Below, piece after piece: positions 9,990 through 22,397 of a stretch of 64,000 bases of DNA; within the stretch, counting starts at the first letter, position 1, and every line of letters starts with the position of its first letter. The notes under the pieces are model-generated. The model saw only the letters and a list, made by a program, of their open reading frames with translations. It searched no databases and was not told where the DNA came from. The stretch spans positions 10,762,001 to 10,826,000 of the forward strand of contig JAEMBT020000002.1 of the NCBI GenBank assembly GCA_018873245.2, given 5' to 3'. The DNA comes from Archegozetes longisetosus. Taxonomy: Eukaryota > Arthropoda > Arachnida > Sarcoptiformes > Trhypochthoniidae. A program made the position numbers and the translations under genes.

Positions 9990-12900
9990 GATTTTATTCA
10001 AAAGTACATAAAACAACTAAATGAAAACTAACGAGCTCATAATTGGAGTGACAAATATTTAAAAGCATAATCATATAATTGCTTAAAATTTTTTTAAATT
10101 AATTTTATTTTAAATAAATATATACGAAATAAAACAAGACTTTTGTTGAGTATTATTATAAATAAAAACTTAACTCAAGCTGATTTCATAACATTACTTG
10201 TAATTGCTCTAATAATGACTTTAATTTCAAGGATTTAAAATTGACTCAACTTATTCGACCAGGAGTTTTCTCCTCTTTCTAAAATCTAGATTAAAGTTCG
10301 GTAGAGTGTGAAATTCTTCGAATAACAAACAAATCATTTAACTAAAAGTTAGGCTAAGTTTTTGAGATGATTCTTGAATAAAGTGAGGACAAATGGTCTG
10401 TTTAAACACCAGCCTATATCTAACACTCTATTAAGAATTATAAATAAACAGAATCTCGTGATTAACCAATGAGATTTCTTAAGATGTATATTTAATTTTG
10501 AAACCATGAGTTCAATAGGCTACATTAAATCAATAAGTTAATAAAAATTTGCTTGTTTCTTCGAATTCTAAGTTTTTTATCAAAAATTACAACTTGACTC
10601 ATCAAGATAATTCCACTATTCAGAATAGATAGTGAAATGAGCAATTTCATAGTATCAGCCATTAAATTTTGCACTCTTATTTACAATAAGTCCTTCAGTT
10701 TTAATTTTCATCTAATTCGCTGTTTTTCATTGAAAACTAATCATTAACTCACTCTGGTCTATAACTAGTGCATTTTTTGTCAATTGAGAATTATGAAATT
10801 AAAAGGCTATGATTATCCCTTTCGACCTTATTTATAGCTAAAGAGCACTGTCCATATGAAGCTTTGACTGCAAAAAGAGCCTCTTTTCTATCGAAAAGTA
10901 TCAAAAGGGCTTATCATAGTGTTAGTATTTATATATTGCATTTAGTGCTTTGGTATATTCAATATTTTGCTTTTGGATTGGAGCCTCAAACTTAAGATTA
11001 TAAATATTGAGGACTGATTTTAAATTTAAGAGGAACCTCAATTATTCAGAGTTTAAAACTAATCCAGCTTTTGGTTCTTTATCGAGCTTTTAGTTTGACT
11101 TCGGTACATTTGATATGAATAAAAGTTTGCACTAATAATCGTTTATACAATATGTAAATCATTCATATGTTATTTTATTTTTGTTTTTATATTATTAAAA
11201 GTTTACCCGATAAGACTTATCAAAGACTTATCTCTACATTATTTTACCGCTAGTTAAGAGTTCAAAAATTAACTGAAATTAAAACATATGTCTACGTAAT
11301 GTATACGCTTTGATTTTTTTTATCATAAACGTAAGGCTTAGATTTTTTAAATCGATTAATGAATGAGGTTAAATAACTAAATTTAATACTGAATACCAAG
11401 TTTTGGTTTGAGTTTCAATATTTGAAAGTAAAAGGGCTCCTCTTGCAGTCAAAGTTTCTTATGATGAATGATTGCATATTCAAATTGCTTTAATTTAAAT
11501 ACAGGACTTTGAAAATACGTTTGTTGCTTTTGTACTATTGTTAGCGCGAGAGAGCATGGCATTCTATGTTTTCTATTAAATATTTGAAGTAATATTAAGC
11601 TTTATTGTGAAATTTCCCACGCATTGTTGCAAGCCTCGCTCGTGTTTCAGTTCAGTTAATGTTAGGTAATTGTAATAAGGCAGAACTAAACATAAACTTG
11701 TAAAGTATTATAATTGATTTATTATAATATGTACCATATTTGACAGCTGAAAGAGCTCCAAATTGACTAATTATCGAATTGAAAATACAACTTGTAATTG
11801 TCTGCCTGCATTAATATTGTGTAGGCAACTCTAAAGAACTCAGAATATTCACCACTACCAGCCCACAAACAAACAAATCTATTCAAACTTATTTATTGTT
11901 CGATTCAATATAAAAAGGTCAAAACCAAAAATAACTTTCTGTCGCTTTATCGTGTGGTCTTTCAATTCTCTATATATCTTATTTCTTATAAACAAAGTTC
12001 GTTACAACTATGAATTAACATAAGCATTTGACAATAGCCGTCTCAAACGCAAGTCTTGTGTAATGGTCAAGTTCGCATATACAGTATTTCAGTGTTATGC
12101 TCAATCTCAGACAAACATTTCTCAAACATATCAATACATTTACATCAATTCGATATTACAGGTTAGATATTTCGTTACATTAAGTTTTCTGAATTTAAGA
12201 TTTGAGGATATAATGCATTCAATTGATATATAAGTCTAAGAAAAAGTTGTAAAGATTGGCAAAAGTACGACGTTATTTATTAGTAACCATTTAAATGACA
12301 GAAACACAACATGAATGACAAGCATAGTGCACGTAAATATGCTATTTATTTATTAGAATAAAGTGCAGTCGAGTTTACTCAACGAGAAAAGTTATGATAA
12401 AAAATGTAAACCTTTTAAACGCTATTATAAGTGATATATGATGTAAAAGTACAAAAGAGTACGAAATGATAATAAACTAAACCAAATCACTCTATTAGTT
12501 ATTAGTCTTAGTCAACTATTTTCTAATATATTTTGTGATATCTAATTCTTATATTTATTTCAATCAAAATTATTATTAATCAATTCATATTTTTCATTCG
12601 TTATTGTTTACGTTTTCTTCATATGTCTTCAAATTATAGTTATTTTTATCTAACCTTTTCATTCAATTCAATTATAAAACAAATTATATTTTTTCAAATA
12701 TTAACATCTGTGTTAAGTTTCAAAACAAATAGACTTTTATTTATTCATAACTCCAATCCAATCAAAATAATTCATATATTTATCAAATTTTATTACCATT
12801 TGATTCAAACAACTATTAATACCGTTGTTCATATTGTTGTCCAACATTTGGTTTGTTATTCAAGACTATTGTTATTAGTATATCATATGTTAATCAATCA

Positions 12901-13060
12901 GACGAATGACGATTTGCTTCACGTCAACATTAATTAGTGCATCAAAAATGAAATCGAGTCTCTATTCAACTCTCAATTCATGTCACAAATAATGCAATAG
13001 AAGCTGCCGAAACTCAAAACTAGTTGGCTTTCAAACTAAAATATTACAATCACTGAACCG
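9990..13060. other. Intergenic region between caspase and USP31/43
   Basis: AT-rich DNA holding the caspase 3' end (two AATAAA sites at 10113-10133) and presumably the promoter and 5' UTR of the downstream deubiquitinase. A 104-codon frame at 12623-12937 is made of AT-rich, Ile/Leu/Phe-heavy codons with no domain and is not called as a gene. Nothing else is recognised. Confidence 0.55.
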
Positions 13061-16000
13061 ATGGCGGACTTGAAATCAGAAACAAGTGAATTGTTAGCTA
13101 ACGAATCAAAGGAACATTCAGAGAGTCCGATCTCACAAAGAGCTTATTTGGCATCTGATGCAAACTCTATAGACAGCAATAAAACATTGACTGCAAATGT
13201 TAATAGTACAGAAAGTGTTGCCATTGAATCAAAGAGTAATACCTGTAGTAATAATTTGAATACTAATATGAATAATAGTAATAATAACAATGTTAGTCAA
13301 GGTATGTCTATGATTGACTGGAAAGAGGAAGAACGAAGTCACGCACCAATTGGCGTCTCTTCAATAAATCGCCCGTTTTTCACACTTCCACGACTCTTGA
13401 GCGGCAGGCGTAAGCGAATCAAACGCAAAGGTATTATTCCTAACGAATCTGCCGTCTCACGTATTGAAGAACACCCCGAAACTGATTCGATCGGACACTT
13501 TTCGACTGCTACTACAAACACTACTTATTCACGAAATGGTCCGAATATTTATGTGAAAGAAAACTTCTTCATTCGTCTGATGAGACATTTGGCGTCACCC
13601 GTTCACGGGGGACATAGTGGGTATTATTCGGATCAATCGAATGCTACCATAAGACGCAGATCCAAACGCAGATCATTTGTATCTTCGGCATCGAACGGGG
13701 ATATCAGTAGAAATCAGATATATACTGAACAAAATGACGAAAATTACATTAATCAAAGAACTAATCATTCACCTAGTAATGGATATGAAGTTCCTGCCGT
13801 CTGTGGAATCAAAAATCATGGAAATACATGTTTCATGAATGCTATTATACAATGTTTGTGTAATACGGATTTGTTGGCCGAGTATTTTGTTATGAATCAC
13901 TATCGCATAGATCTTCGACATAATAAACTTCACGCCCGAAAATATGGTACAAAAGGCGAAGTGACCGAACAATTAGCTTTGCTCCTCAAGTCTCTTTGGT
14001 CTTGCATGTATTCAAGTGAGATCTCAAACAAATTCAAATTACTAGTCGCTAAATATGGGACTCAGTACGAAGGCAGTGACCAACACGACGCCCAAGAATT
14101 CTTATTATGGCTTCTCGACAAGTGTCACGAGGATCTGAATATCGCTAATAAGAAGAAATATAAAAAAGTTAAGGTAAGGCTCCCCTATTAGAGTTTAATT
14201 ATTGAATTGAGCGATAACAAATGTTTTGAAAGATATATGCATTATGTTGAAGATAATCTATTGAAAATTATCAAATTTTCGAGAGGCACTTGATTTGCCT
14301 CAAGGATTACATGGAGCCCTATCCGCATATTGTGCCAGACCACTACTTATTTTTACTAATGATTTCCTTTCTCAACCACTAATAAAACAAATACTTCTAA
14401 TATTAACAATATCTCAATTCATTTGTTCTCATTTGCTCAAAATAGCTATTAAAATATTAAACTGCTTGTTTTTTGCTGATAAATGTTTTACGTAACGCAT
14501 AACTCATGATTATGGTATTATTTGCTGTCTTGTTATCATTGAAATGTTTTTTGAGTCTTGTCTCACCTCTACGTCTATTGAACATGTACTTCGGTTTACT
14601 GTACTGCTTAATAATGAACTTCACACTTATTTTTTGACCAACTCATCTTAATTATAGTCTTAGGAGTATCTAATTTTTCAAATCCGCGATTATGTCATAT
14701 TTCTCTCTAAAGTTATCTTTACTTTGAGGTATTCTTATCTCTAGCTTTTATCTCTTATGTTGCACACAATAAGCTATCATAAATTATTCATTATTTGCAT
14801 TTCTAGACCATAGGTTTCTCAATGATTTGTCAGTTTTATCGCCAAATAACTTATTCTGAATAATTGCAGCAATTTATCTTTGAAACCAACTCAAAACTCG
14901 AATGTTTGATCATATGCGAGTTCAATAACTCGTATAATAATTGTTTTTCATGTTTCCAATCAATTGCATGGACGTAGTGGAATCGAGCCTTTGTTAGCTG
15001 TTTCAATATTAATAGGTTCAGACTTTAGTACAAATGGAGACTCACTTCCAGTTTTGTTTAACCGATTAAAATCTAAGTTTTATTCGCTAATCAGTTTCGT
15101 ATGAATTGCAGCAAACGTTTGAAACAGTTTAAATGTGGAGTGATTTGATTGTTTTGATAAACAAAGTAAACTACTGATATTTATCTAGTACATTATTTTG
15201 CTCATGCATTCAATCAAATATGGACAGCAATACTGATATATTAGACTAAATTCTAATTACACTAAATCTTATTCAACGTAAAGCTGAAGCTTAAGCAAAT
15301 CTAATAATTTGTAGCATTATTTGATGACTTATTCTAGCTCTTAATATTTGAATAAAATCTAAATACTCCTTTCAATGTACTCGAAATCTTATCAAATTAT
15401 GCTAAATATCCGGATTTGTTTAAGGATTTGTATAAGAATGCATTCTTTAAGCCAAAAATCTAATCATATCTTTGTTCAAACAAAAGCTCAAATAGAATTC
15501 AAACAGAATTTCAATATGAAATGTATTTTTGCGAAAGTTGTAACTTTTGAATTTGTTACATTTAAGGGTCTCTCTCAAAATCGAACCGACGAGCTAATAG
15601 CTGCTGAAACTCTTGCCAATCACATGAGATGCAACAGTAGTTTTGTTCACGATTTATTTCAAGCACAGTTAAGGTCTTCGTTAGTCTGCCGTTCGTGTGG
15701 TAAACACAGCAACACATTTGATCCTTATTTATGCCTTTCATTACCAGTTCCGACTCGTCTGACGCACACACTCATAGTCACTTCTGTGTATCTTAATAAA
15801 ACTCCTCGAGAGGTAATTTCTAATATTCGAAACAAATACCAAATCATTTATTGCATATTCATTTATACTATTAGGTCAAAATTGGCGTATCTATTGAATC
15901 ATTGGCAACTTTGAGAGAATTAAGAGATAAAATCAGTCGACTATTGAAAATTCCTGAAAAACAGCTAGTATTGCTTCTAATCGGACAAGATTTTGGTCTA

Positions 16001-17943
16001 AAAGAGTTAGTCAAAGACACTGATATAATCCAAGAAATTCTTGAAGATATGGAGAATATATTTGCGGTGGAAACGCCGAAATTGCCTCAAGTTCATCTAA
16101 ACAATAATTCAGCCTCTGCGTTGAGCAATAATGCAGGCGAACAAATGCTTACTCTTGTTTGGGCTAATCGAATAGGTATTGGAAGTCAGGGCAAGATTTT
16201 TGGGCCCATCTTTTCTACACTAGTTTCTAGAGAAGCGTCATACAAACAAATTCAATTGGATATTCTTAATGGCATGCGATCCATTGTAAAGCATTATTCA
16301 GACATTAGTTCTATCAGCTGTAGCTTAAACTTGCGATTAAGAGTCATCGGCGGTATTCCCGGCAAATGCTATTTACCTGAAGATGTCGATCATCCTTTAT
16401 ATATGCCAACTGTTGACAAAGCCTTGAATGGCACTGAAGAGAAAGATTACAGGGGACCCATTCATCTCAAGCTTGTTGTTGAATGGGATCTCGATATTAG
16501 ACAAACTTTACTAATAAGCGACGAAGAAATGGAAGTGCCCGTAATTGACAGCAGTATTGAGTTCGCAAAAGCTCGATCTCAAAAAACAAATAGAGCCACT
16601 TTGCAAGACTGCTTCGATATGTACTTCAAAGAAGAAAGAGTCAGTTCTTGATTTCTTATCTTTTTACTCCCTATCAAATCTTTCAGTCAATAATTAAACT
16701 TCAATCATTTTATTGATAGTTGGCAGCAGATAATGCGTGGATATGTCCCTCTTGTAAGCGTCGGCAACAGTGTACAAAGAAATTGAGTTTATGGTCCGTC
16801 CCTGACATCTTTATTATACATTTGAAACGTTTTCGTCAGGCATCTAATTCACAACGAAGCAAAATAACCACTATGATCTTATTTCCACAAAATGGTTTAG
16901 GTATTAAACTTTACTCGTTTTGCACCTTAACCGCTATAAAAATTATTGAGCTTTACTTTCAAAGAAAACTATTTTTGATGAAAGTTAAGACACCTTAATG
17001 ACTTGAATTGTTGTTAATTTTTCAGACATGAGCAGTTATATCGCTCCTCGTTTCGTTCCTCAAACTAATGGTAGTATCAACAATACACTTCCTTCTTTAT
17101 GGTCTCCATGGAAAAGGCCGCGAATTTTCGGTAAATTAGCTCGAAGTGATGACAATGTATATGACTTGTACGCTGTTTGTAACCATCACGGGAGTATGCA
17201 AAGCGGCCACTATACAGGTTCACTAGAATTTCTTCATAATTATTGCTTTGTGACTATTTTTATTTCAATTATTTATGTTTTCAAACAGCTTATTGTCGAA
17301 ATCCAATCGATGGCGGTTGGTATTTGTTCGATGACACAAAAGTAGTTCCCGTACAAGAGTCTTCTATAATAACATCAGACGCCTACATCTTATTTTATCA
17401 CAGAAGTAGTCTTTCTTCAGCGCTATCATCATGTGCATCATCGTCAACATCAGGCTATAGCAGTTCTGCTAGTTCTTACTACAGCGATCACTGGGCTTTT
17501 CGAATGCCTCCATTCAACTATTGGCCGCCAAAATCAAGCAAAAGTCAGGATAATTTGTCTTCGGATTCTATTAATGGTAAATTATAATTGATGCGAATTT
17601 GAATTGAGAAATTGAAATTCTGAAATTTCAAATAGAAAGAAATAGTGCCAAAAGTGAAAGCCTAACACCGCCGACACCGATGTCGTTGACTCGTATACAA
17701 CGAGCCTATGCAACTCTGCCTTCTACACAACACAAACAAAACATGATTTATGATAATAAAGCAACAGTACCCATTACTAATCCATCAAGTGAAACGCCGT
17801 TAGCGCTAAACCAAGAGTTCAAAACCGTCGAGAATAGAGCTAAAGAAACGAATGTTCCTTCAAATACTGATTCTGTTAATAACAACGAATCAGATAAAGT
17901 GTCACAAGAAGATAGTAAATACTGGGCCATCACTTCTGTTTGA
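13061..17943 (+). CDS. USP31: Ubiquitin carboxyl-terminal hydrolase, USP31/USP43 type
   Basis: Seven exons: 13061-14173, 15567-15812, 15875-16639, 16720-16900, 17026-17217, 17289-17576 and 17636-17943. All are in phase, giving 1030 aa. A disordered, Asn/Ser-rich N-terminus of about 240 residues precedes the peptidase C19 domain (about 247-870). The Cys box is GIKNHGNTCFMNAIIQC with catalytic Cys257. The His box is NHHGSMQSGHYTAYCRNP with His830, followed by WYLFDD. CxxC pairs (CRSCGK, CPSCKRR) mark the zinc-ribbon fingers. KNHGNTCFMNAI and DLYAVCNHHG are characteristic of the USP31/43 subgroup. A Ser-rich tail follows the domain. It should remove ubiquitin from substrates by thiol hydrolysis. 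Intron 1 is long (1393 nt); the others are 62-125 nt. It converges on ECSIT. USP31 versus USP43 cannot be separated because arthropods often have one co-orthologue. Confidence 0.93.
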
Positions 17944-18871
17944 ATTCAGTTTAATTTGATTCCACTCGTATTTCGGGTTCAGTTATTTCTATACTTAACT
18001 GACTCTTCATTTTCCACCAAATGATGACATGACGCGTACGACCAAAGCAGTAACTCATCGCTTCTTTGAGTATATTGTGTCGTACTATCGAAATATCCTC
18101 TTCATTCCATCCTATAATACCGGTTCCATTAAAACATTTTATTTTGCACTATAAATGAGTTTATACAAAATACAAATACATTCCTTATAAAGAGTATTAC
18201 GAGAATTAAATTTAAATTATAATTGTTATCATATATTCATAAAAAGTCAAATTGACTAAATTAATAATTGAGAGCATAATGTTCACAGTATTAGTACCAT
18301 TTAATGATTAACTTATTCACTAGTTTAAACTCTAAGCAATTCACTAATTAGTCATAGCATTTGAACATTTAGAAACTCTGTAAAAATAATGTTTGAGCTT
18401 CATTAGCACTGGATTATAATGTATTTAGAGTTGGCGTTAGAGCTGATTCAAAATTAATAACTACTATAAAGGCTAGTCGCCTATATTTGCTCACCTCTTC
18501 GTTTTCAATATTTAATCCCAGTTTTAAATTAGAGATTAGCTCTGTTCAAATAATGTTTGATGAAGTTTTGACAATTTAACAGCTAGTCATAAGTGCAATT
18601 GTGAATCAAACTTCATCTAAAATATTATAACGAATGCATTCCCCACATTGTTGATTGATTCAAATTTTTAATAAAGCGGTTGTGATTATAAAAGAAAGAT
18701 TTATGTTCGAAGAATTCATATTGAAGTTATCAATAAATTCATGTAAAAGTTTTAATCTTTCAACTGTTTAAGTTGAAAATTGACACAATTTTAAGTCTAT
18801 AAATAAATCACAAATATATTTAATGTACAATTCATTTGTTTATTCATTAAAATTATTTTATTCTTTAAACA
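17944..18871. other. Convergent intergenic region, USP31/43 and ECSIT 3' ends
   Basis: The two genes face each other here. AATAAA at 18670-18675 could serve the USP on the plus strand. TTTATT at 18857-18862 and 18839-18844 (AATAAA on the minus strand) lies just past the ECSIT stop. No open frame of note is present. Confidence 0.6.
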
Positions 18872-20477
18872 TTATTTACTATCACTACTACTACTACTAC
18901 TACTCTCACTACTATCTACATTAATTTCATGACTAAAGCTAGTGTTTGAGTTTTTCTCGTCCACATTTTGTAGTCCTGTTGGCATTCCTCTTAGAGTGAA
19001 AACAATTGAAAGCGTTTTCAATTTAGGATTAGAGGTCTGTAACATTCGAACCCAAGACAGTAGCGAATCACGACTGGAAGTCCCGGTCGCACAAACGGCT
19101 AATATTTTTCCGTCATCTTGTAAGTGAAGTCCTTTTGTAGGAGAAATAGCTTCACTCCTTTCTGTCTTTCCAAATGTACTCAAAGGTATATCAGATACGT
19201 CTGTATGCAAAAATATCAAATAGATTTTGACCTATTAGTTAAATTATCTTTATTCGTATTACCATCTATTTCGTCGTTTTCTTCGTTGTCATCTAACACT
19301 TTGTTCGGGTTGTTAGCTCTCAGCATGAAGTAACCGATAGACATATTTCTGAGCCATACTTTAAACGGTCCCTCAACATAAACACTTTCACCATTAGGCA
19401 ATTCAGATATGATCTCTTGTTGAGCAGGACTTTGGCCTGAAACGATCCAAGTTTTGTCAATTGAATCCACCACTTGAGCTGTCTTTAAAAGTTTTTATCA
19501 AAGTTAGTAAAATTAAATCAATTGGTTTTAGATAAATATCTTTAATGATTCAAAACTAAATACCGAAAAGACGCTGATCCTAGTTTGCGGATCAATACAC
19601 ATTCTTTTGATGGCAAGTGTTGCTAATTCTAACGAATCCAATGGCAATTGAGAGGGAAGTGGGAAAGGGTTAGCGTTTGTAAGTTTAGTCATCCAATATG
19701 TCATTCGTGCGCACTTCCTCCATGGAGAAGAATATTTACTGAATATCTCTATAATCAAAGTTTCCATTTCTTTATCGGGCATCACTCCTAATAAAAGTTC
19801 ATACTTCTAATTTAAAATCTCTTCGATAAAATAAGTTTCAAGTGCATACCATTCATTTCCATAGCACAAAGTATTTCGACAGCAGTTCTCTGTTGAAGTG
19901 GGAAATGGAAGAATCCGGCCTGAAGCAGGTTTTCAGGTCTATATTTTCCCTTAGGAAACACATTCATCAGAGCCTTATACGCATCTAGATCTTTATGAAC
20001 GCCAAACTCTTTCATGAAAGGAAGAGCTGCTGTTATGAACTCGACATAACCCTGTCTTTTGATATACTTATGACTAGGAAAATTATCGACAACTGCTAGA
20101 AAGTGTTCCTTATGCCTATCAGGAATTTTTTTAAATAAATTTCCGGCTAGTGTCACATCTTTCGCCTTAATTCCCGGCTCGACCTCTCCTGGCTTTTTGA
20201 CACTTTTTCCCCACAAATGGCGACAACTTAATTGATTGCTTGACTCGATTGACAACAATTTACGTTTTGGTTTATTTGATTCAATATGTATTTCATAAGT
20301 TTTTCGCTCGCAATGATAATGACGAATGTGTTCACAATTAGTATTAAGTGAATTTAAACGCAATAATGAAGCGATATAACTGCTTGATATCAATTTATTG
20401 TAGTATTTCATGTCAGTTCTCACTGATATACGAACTAAACTATTGACATTCATTTTTCTATTGAGTAATAAAAACAT
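18872..20477 (-). CDS. ECSIT: ECSIT, mitochondrial complex I assembly / Toll signalling protein
   Basis: Four exons, read leftwards: 20477-19850, 19787-19564, 19482-19263 and 19200-18872. All are in phase, giving 466 aa (human about 431). The basic N-terminus without acidic residues in its first stretch fits a mitochondrial targeting signal; Met1 at 20477 or Met9 could start. The conserved helical-repeat region includes YVEFITAALPFMKEFGVHKD and FPKGKYRPENLLQ, then ANPFPLPSQLP, and the C-terminal domain has WIVSGQSP, VYVEGPFKVWLRNMS and ILAVCATGTSSRDSLLSW. In animals ECSIT helps assemble complex I and links Toll receptors to TRAF6. Exon 3 ends at the donor GTAATA after residue GAT-G; a closer GTCAAA donor would give a stop in the next exon. 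The C-terminus is a Ser run coded by a (TAG/ACT)-like trinucleotide tract. Introns are 62, 81 and 62 nt. Confidence 0.93.
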
Positions 20478-20802
20478 TCTTAAAAACTAAATCACGCTAT
20501 TTAAATTCATTTCAAATGAGTTCATAAGCGATAAATGACGTGCAACCTTAAGTGATAAATGACTTTATATGAAGGTATTCCCTTTAATCACAACTGAGCG
20601 TGAAAATCCAAACTGTTCTCAAATTTATTAATTTTCAAGTTTGACGTTATTTCTGAATACAGAAAACCATGTGTTTAGAAATTCATAAACACTGTGTCTG
20701 TAAAATGAAAACATTGATAACATAATCGACAGTAATAAGAGTGAAATGAATTGGCTGTTGTTTTGGCTGTAATTAAAATAAATATTAAGACAAGTTTTGA
20801 TA
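20478..20802. promoter_or_regulatory. Bidirectional promoter region, ECSIT / UPF0669
   Basis: Only 325 bp separate the two divergent start codons, so both 5' UTRs and promoters must lie here or within transcribed sequence. A 15-bp direct repeat is visible: aagcgataaatgacg (20526-20540) and aagtgataaatgact (20550-20564), 24 bp apart. The first copy reads on into tgacgtgc, which resembles a CRE/ATF half site. No TATA box in a clear position was identified. Confidence 0.6.
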
Positions 20803-21444
20803 ATGGATAAAATATTAATTTGTTTGGTAATGCTTTTGTGCCTTAGTTTAAGCCAAAATGAAGTAATACTTCACGAATCACTGGACGGAATAGTAGAAGC
20901 AGGAAATTACACATATTTTTCTTATTCGGGAAATTATAAGATAAGTTTGTTTTTGAAAACCATTTATGGTGACGCAGATCTCTATGTCTCACAGGCCGAT
21001 TCAATGGGCCGAACAGTTAAACCTAGGTTTGATTTAAACGGACACGACTTACAAAGTGTGACATGCGGTGAAGATCGCATCGATGTTCCTGAAGACTTCT
21101 TGCGTCCTATTGGTATTGCTGTTTACGGACATCCCAGTTATGATTTGAGTCAATTCACACTTGATGTTATTGCTTTCGATGATAATGACGGTGGTGACGG
21201 CGATGCCGACGACGGTGCCTCAAATCTTTATATTTCTGAGGACGAACTAAAATTTTATGAAGAGTTTTTTGGTGAACCGTATGGAGGACTTAATAAAGTG
21301 CCAAAAAATAGACGCAATTCTGTTAATAGCAATAAGAATAATAATAACAATAGTGATTCGGATGAAAGCCATTCTGAGACCTGGGATTTTATATTAGGTT
21401 TATTGGGAAATATTTTACATATTTTGCTGGAAGCCTTCCTTTGA
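20803..21444 (+). CDS. C6orf120: UPF0669 family secreted protein (C6orf120 homologue)
   Basis: A single exon of 213 aa. The first 18 residues (MDKILICLVMLLCLSLSQ) form a typical cleavable signal peptide. The conserved core follows: VEAGNYTYFSYSG, GDADLYVSQAD, LQSVTCGEDRIDVPEDF and RPIGIAVYGHPSYDLSQF. This is the UPF0669 pattern, with one Cys and the GDADLYV beta-sandwich signature related to pre-peptidase C-terminal domains. An acidic, then Asn/Ser-rich linker leads to a hydrophobic C-terminal helix (WDFILGLLGNILHILLEAF), longer than in human C6orf120. The hydrophobic end could be an amphipathic or membrane-associated tail. Human C6orf120 is secreted and poorly characterised. The ATG at 20803 is chosen because an upstream in-frame TTG is not a normal start. 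AATAAA lies at 21796-21801. Confidence 0.9.
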   Translation: MDKILICLVMLLCLSLSQNEVILHESLDGIVEAGNYTYFSYSGNYKISLFLKTIYGDADLYVSQADSMGRTVKPRFDLNGHDLQSVTCGEDRIDVPEDFLRPIGIAVYGHPSYDLSQFTLDVIAFDDNDGGDGDADDGASNLYISEDELKFYEEFFGEPYGGLNKVPKNRRNSVNSNKNNNNNSDSDESHSETWDFILGLLGNILHILLEAFL

Positions 21445-22397
21445 AGCCTGTTTTCCATTTGATAATTTTTTACTAGGATAAGTTTGTTACTGTTACTAAT
21501 TATTTATAAATTGAAATTAATTGCGAATAGATGTAAACGTCAATATAATCTATGACTCAACTGTTGAATTACTTTCGCAATTGGTTCCGTTTAACGAATT
21601 TTATTAAACTAAACGAATTGAAATTTTGGATAATTTTTATTTACAATAAGTTTGTTTAGTCATTAAATATTTGTTAAGCAAACTATTAGATGATTGGTGT
21701 ATATATTTTGATCTAACATTTGAAAGTTTGTTTCAAATGTTGAAAACTGTTCTATTCATATTAAGATCGATATTGAACATAACTTTAATTGTGTAAATAA
21801 AAATCAAATTAAAATGTTTACTTAAATCGGGCTTAATGTTAAATAATTGTGTAAAACAGTTTCTAAATGTTAACAAGTGCTCAAAAATAGTTACTTTAAC
21901 TTATTAGTTAAATAATTTAATTTAGTTAATTTAGTTCTTAGTTCATTTTATTTGTTGTGATATATCTCTGAATTAAACTTTATTAAAAAAAAGAATATTC
22001 CGTTAATTGAGTTCTTTATAAGGCTTATTCTAAACATTCTTTTGGTCTGTTGTTAATTCAACTAATTTTGATTAATACTCATCTGATCAATCACACAATG
22101 AAAAGTGACTGAATAAAAGTTGAATTGAGTCAAAAGTTGTCATAAGAATGGGACTAAATGTTTACGAAATATTAAAGGGCTAATTGAAGGCATGCGCAGT
22201 AGCATTAGAAATAGCAGCAATTAATCTATAATTGAATAAATGTTACGTTTTATTTAAATGTTTATAATAGTATTTATATTGAATATAAAATGATGTTCTA
22301 GTCGTTCAGTTAAATAACATTTGAATACAAATAGATTTGGATTTGAAGCATTTCATTATAATTCTATATTGAAATCATTCATTATTTGCAATAACAT
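21445..22397. other. Intergenic region between UPF0669 and GBF1
   Basis: Strongly AT-rich. It holds the UPF0669 poly(A) signal (21796-21801) and the presumed GBF1 promoter and 5' UTR. No open frame or repeat of note was seen. Confidence 0.6.

Noticed and set aside
12623-12937. 104-codon plus-strand frame upstream of USP31/43
   Set aside because: AT-driven Ile/Leu/Phe composition and no family resemblance; probably chance.
13339-13521. Minus-strand frame opposite USP31/43 exon 1
   Set aside because: Shadow of a well-supported coding exon.
17340-17587. Alternative end of USP31/43 at the stop just after 17576
   Set aside because: A good GTAAAT donor and an acceptor 59 nt later give a longer in-phase Ser-rich tail; the short form may exist as an isoform.
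19201-19245. Alternative ECSIT exon 3 donor GTCAAA near 19221
   Set aside because: It leads to a stop codon in exon 4; the GTAATA donor at 19262 gives the conserved C-terminus in frame.
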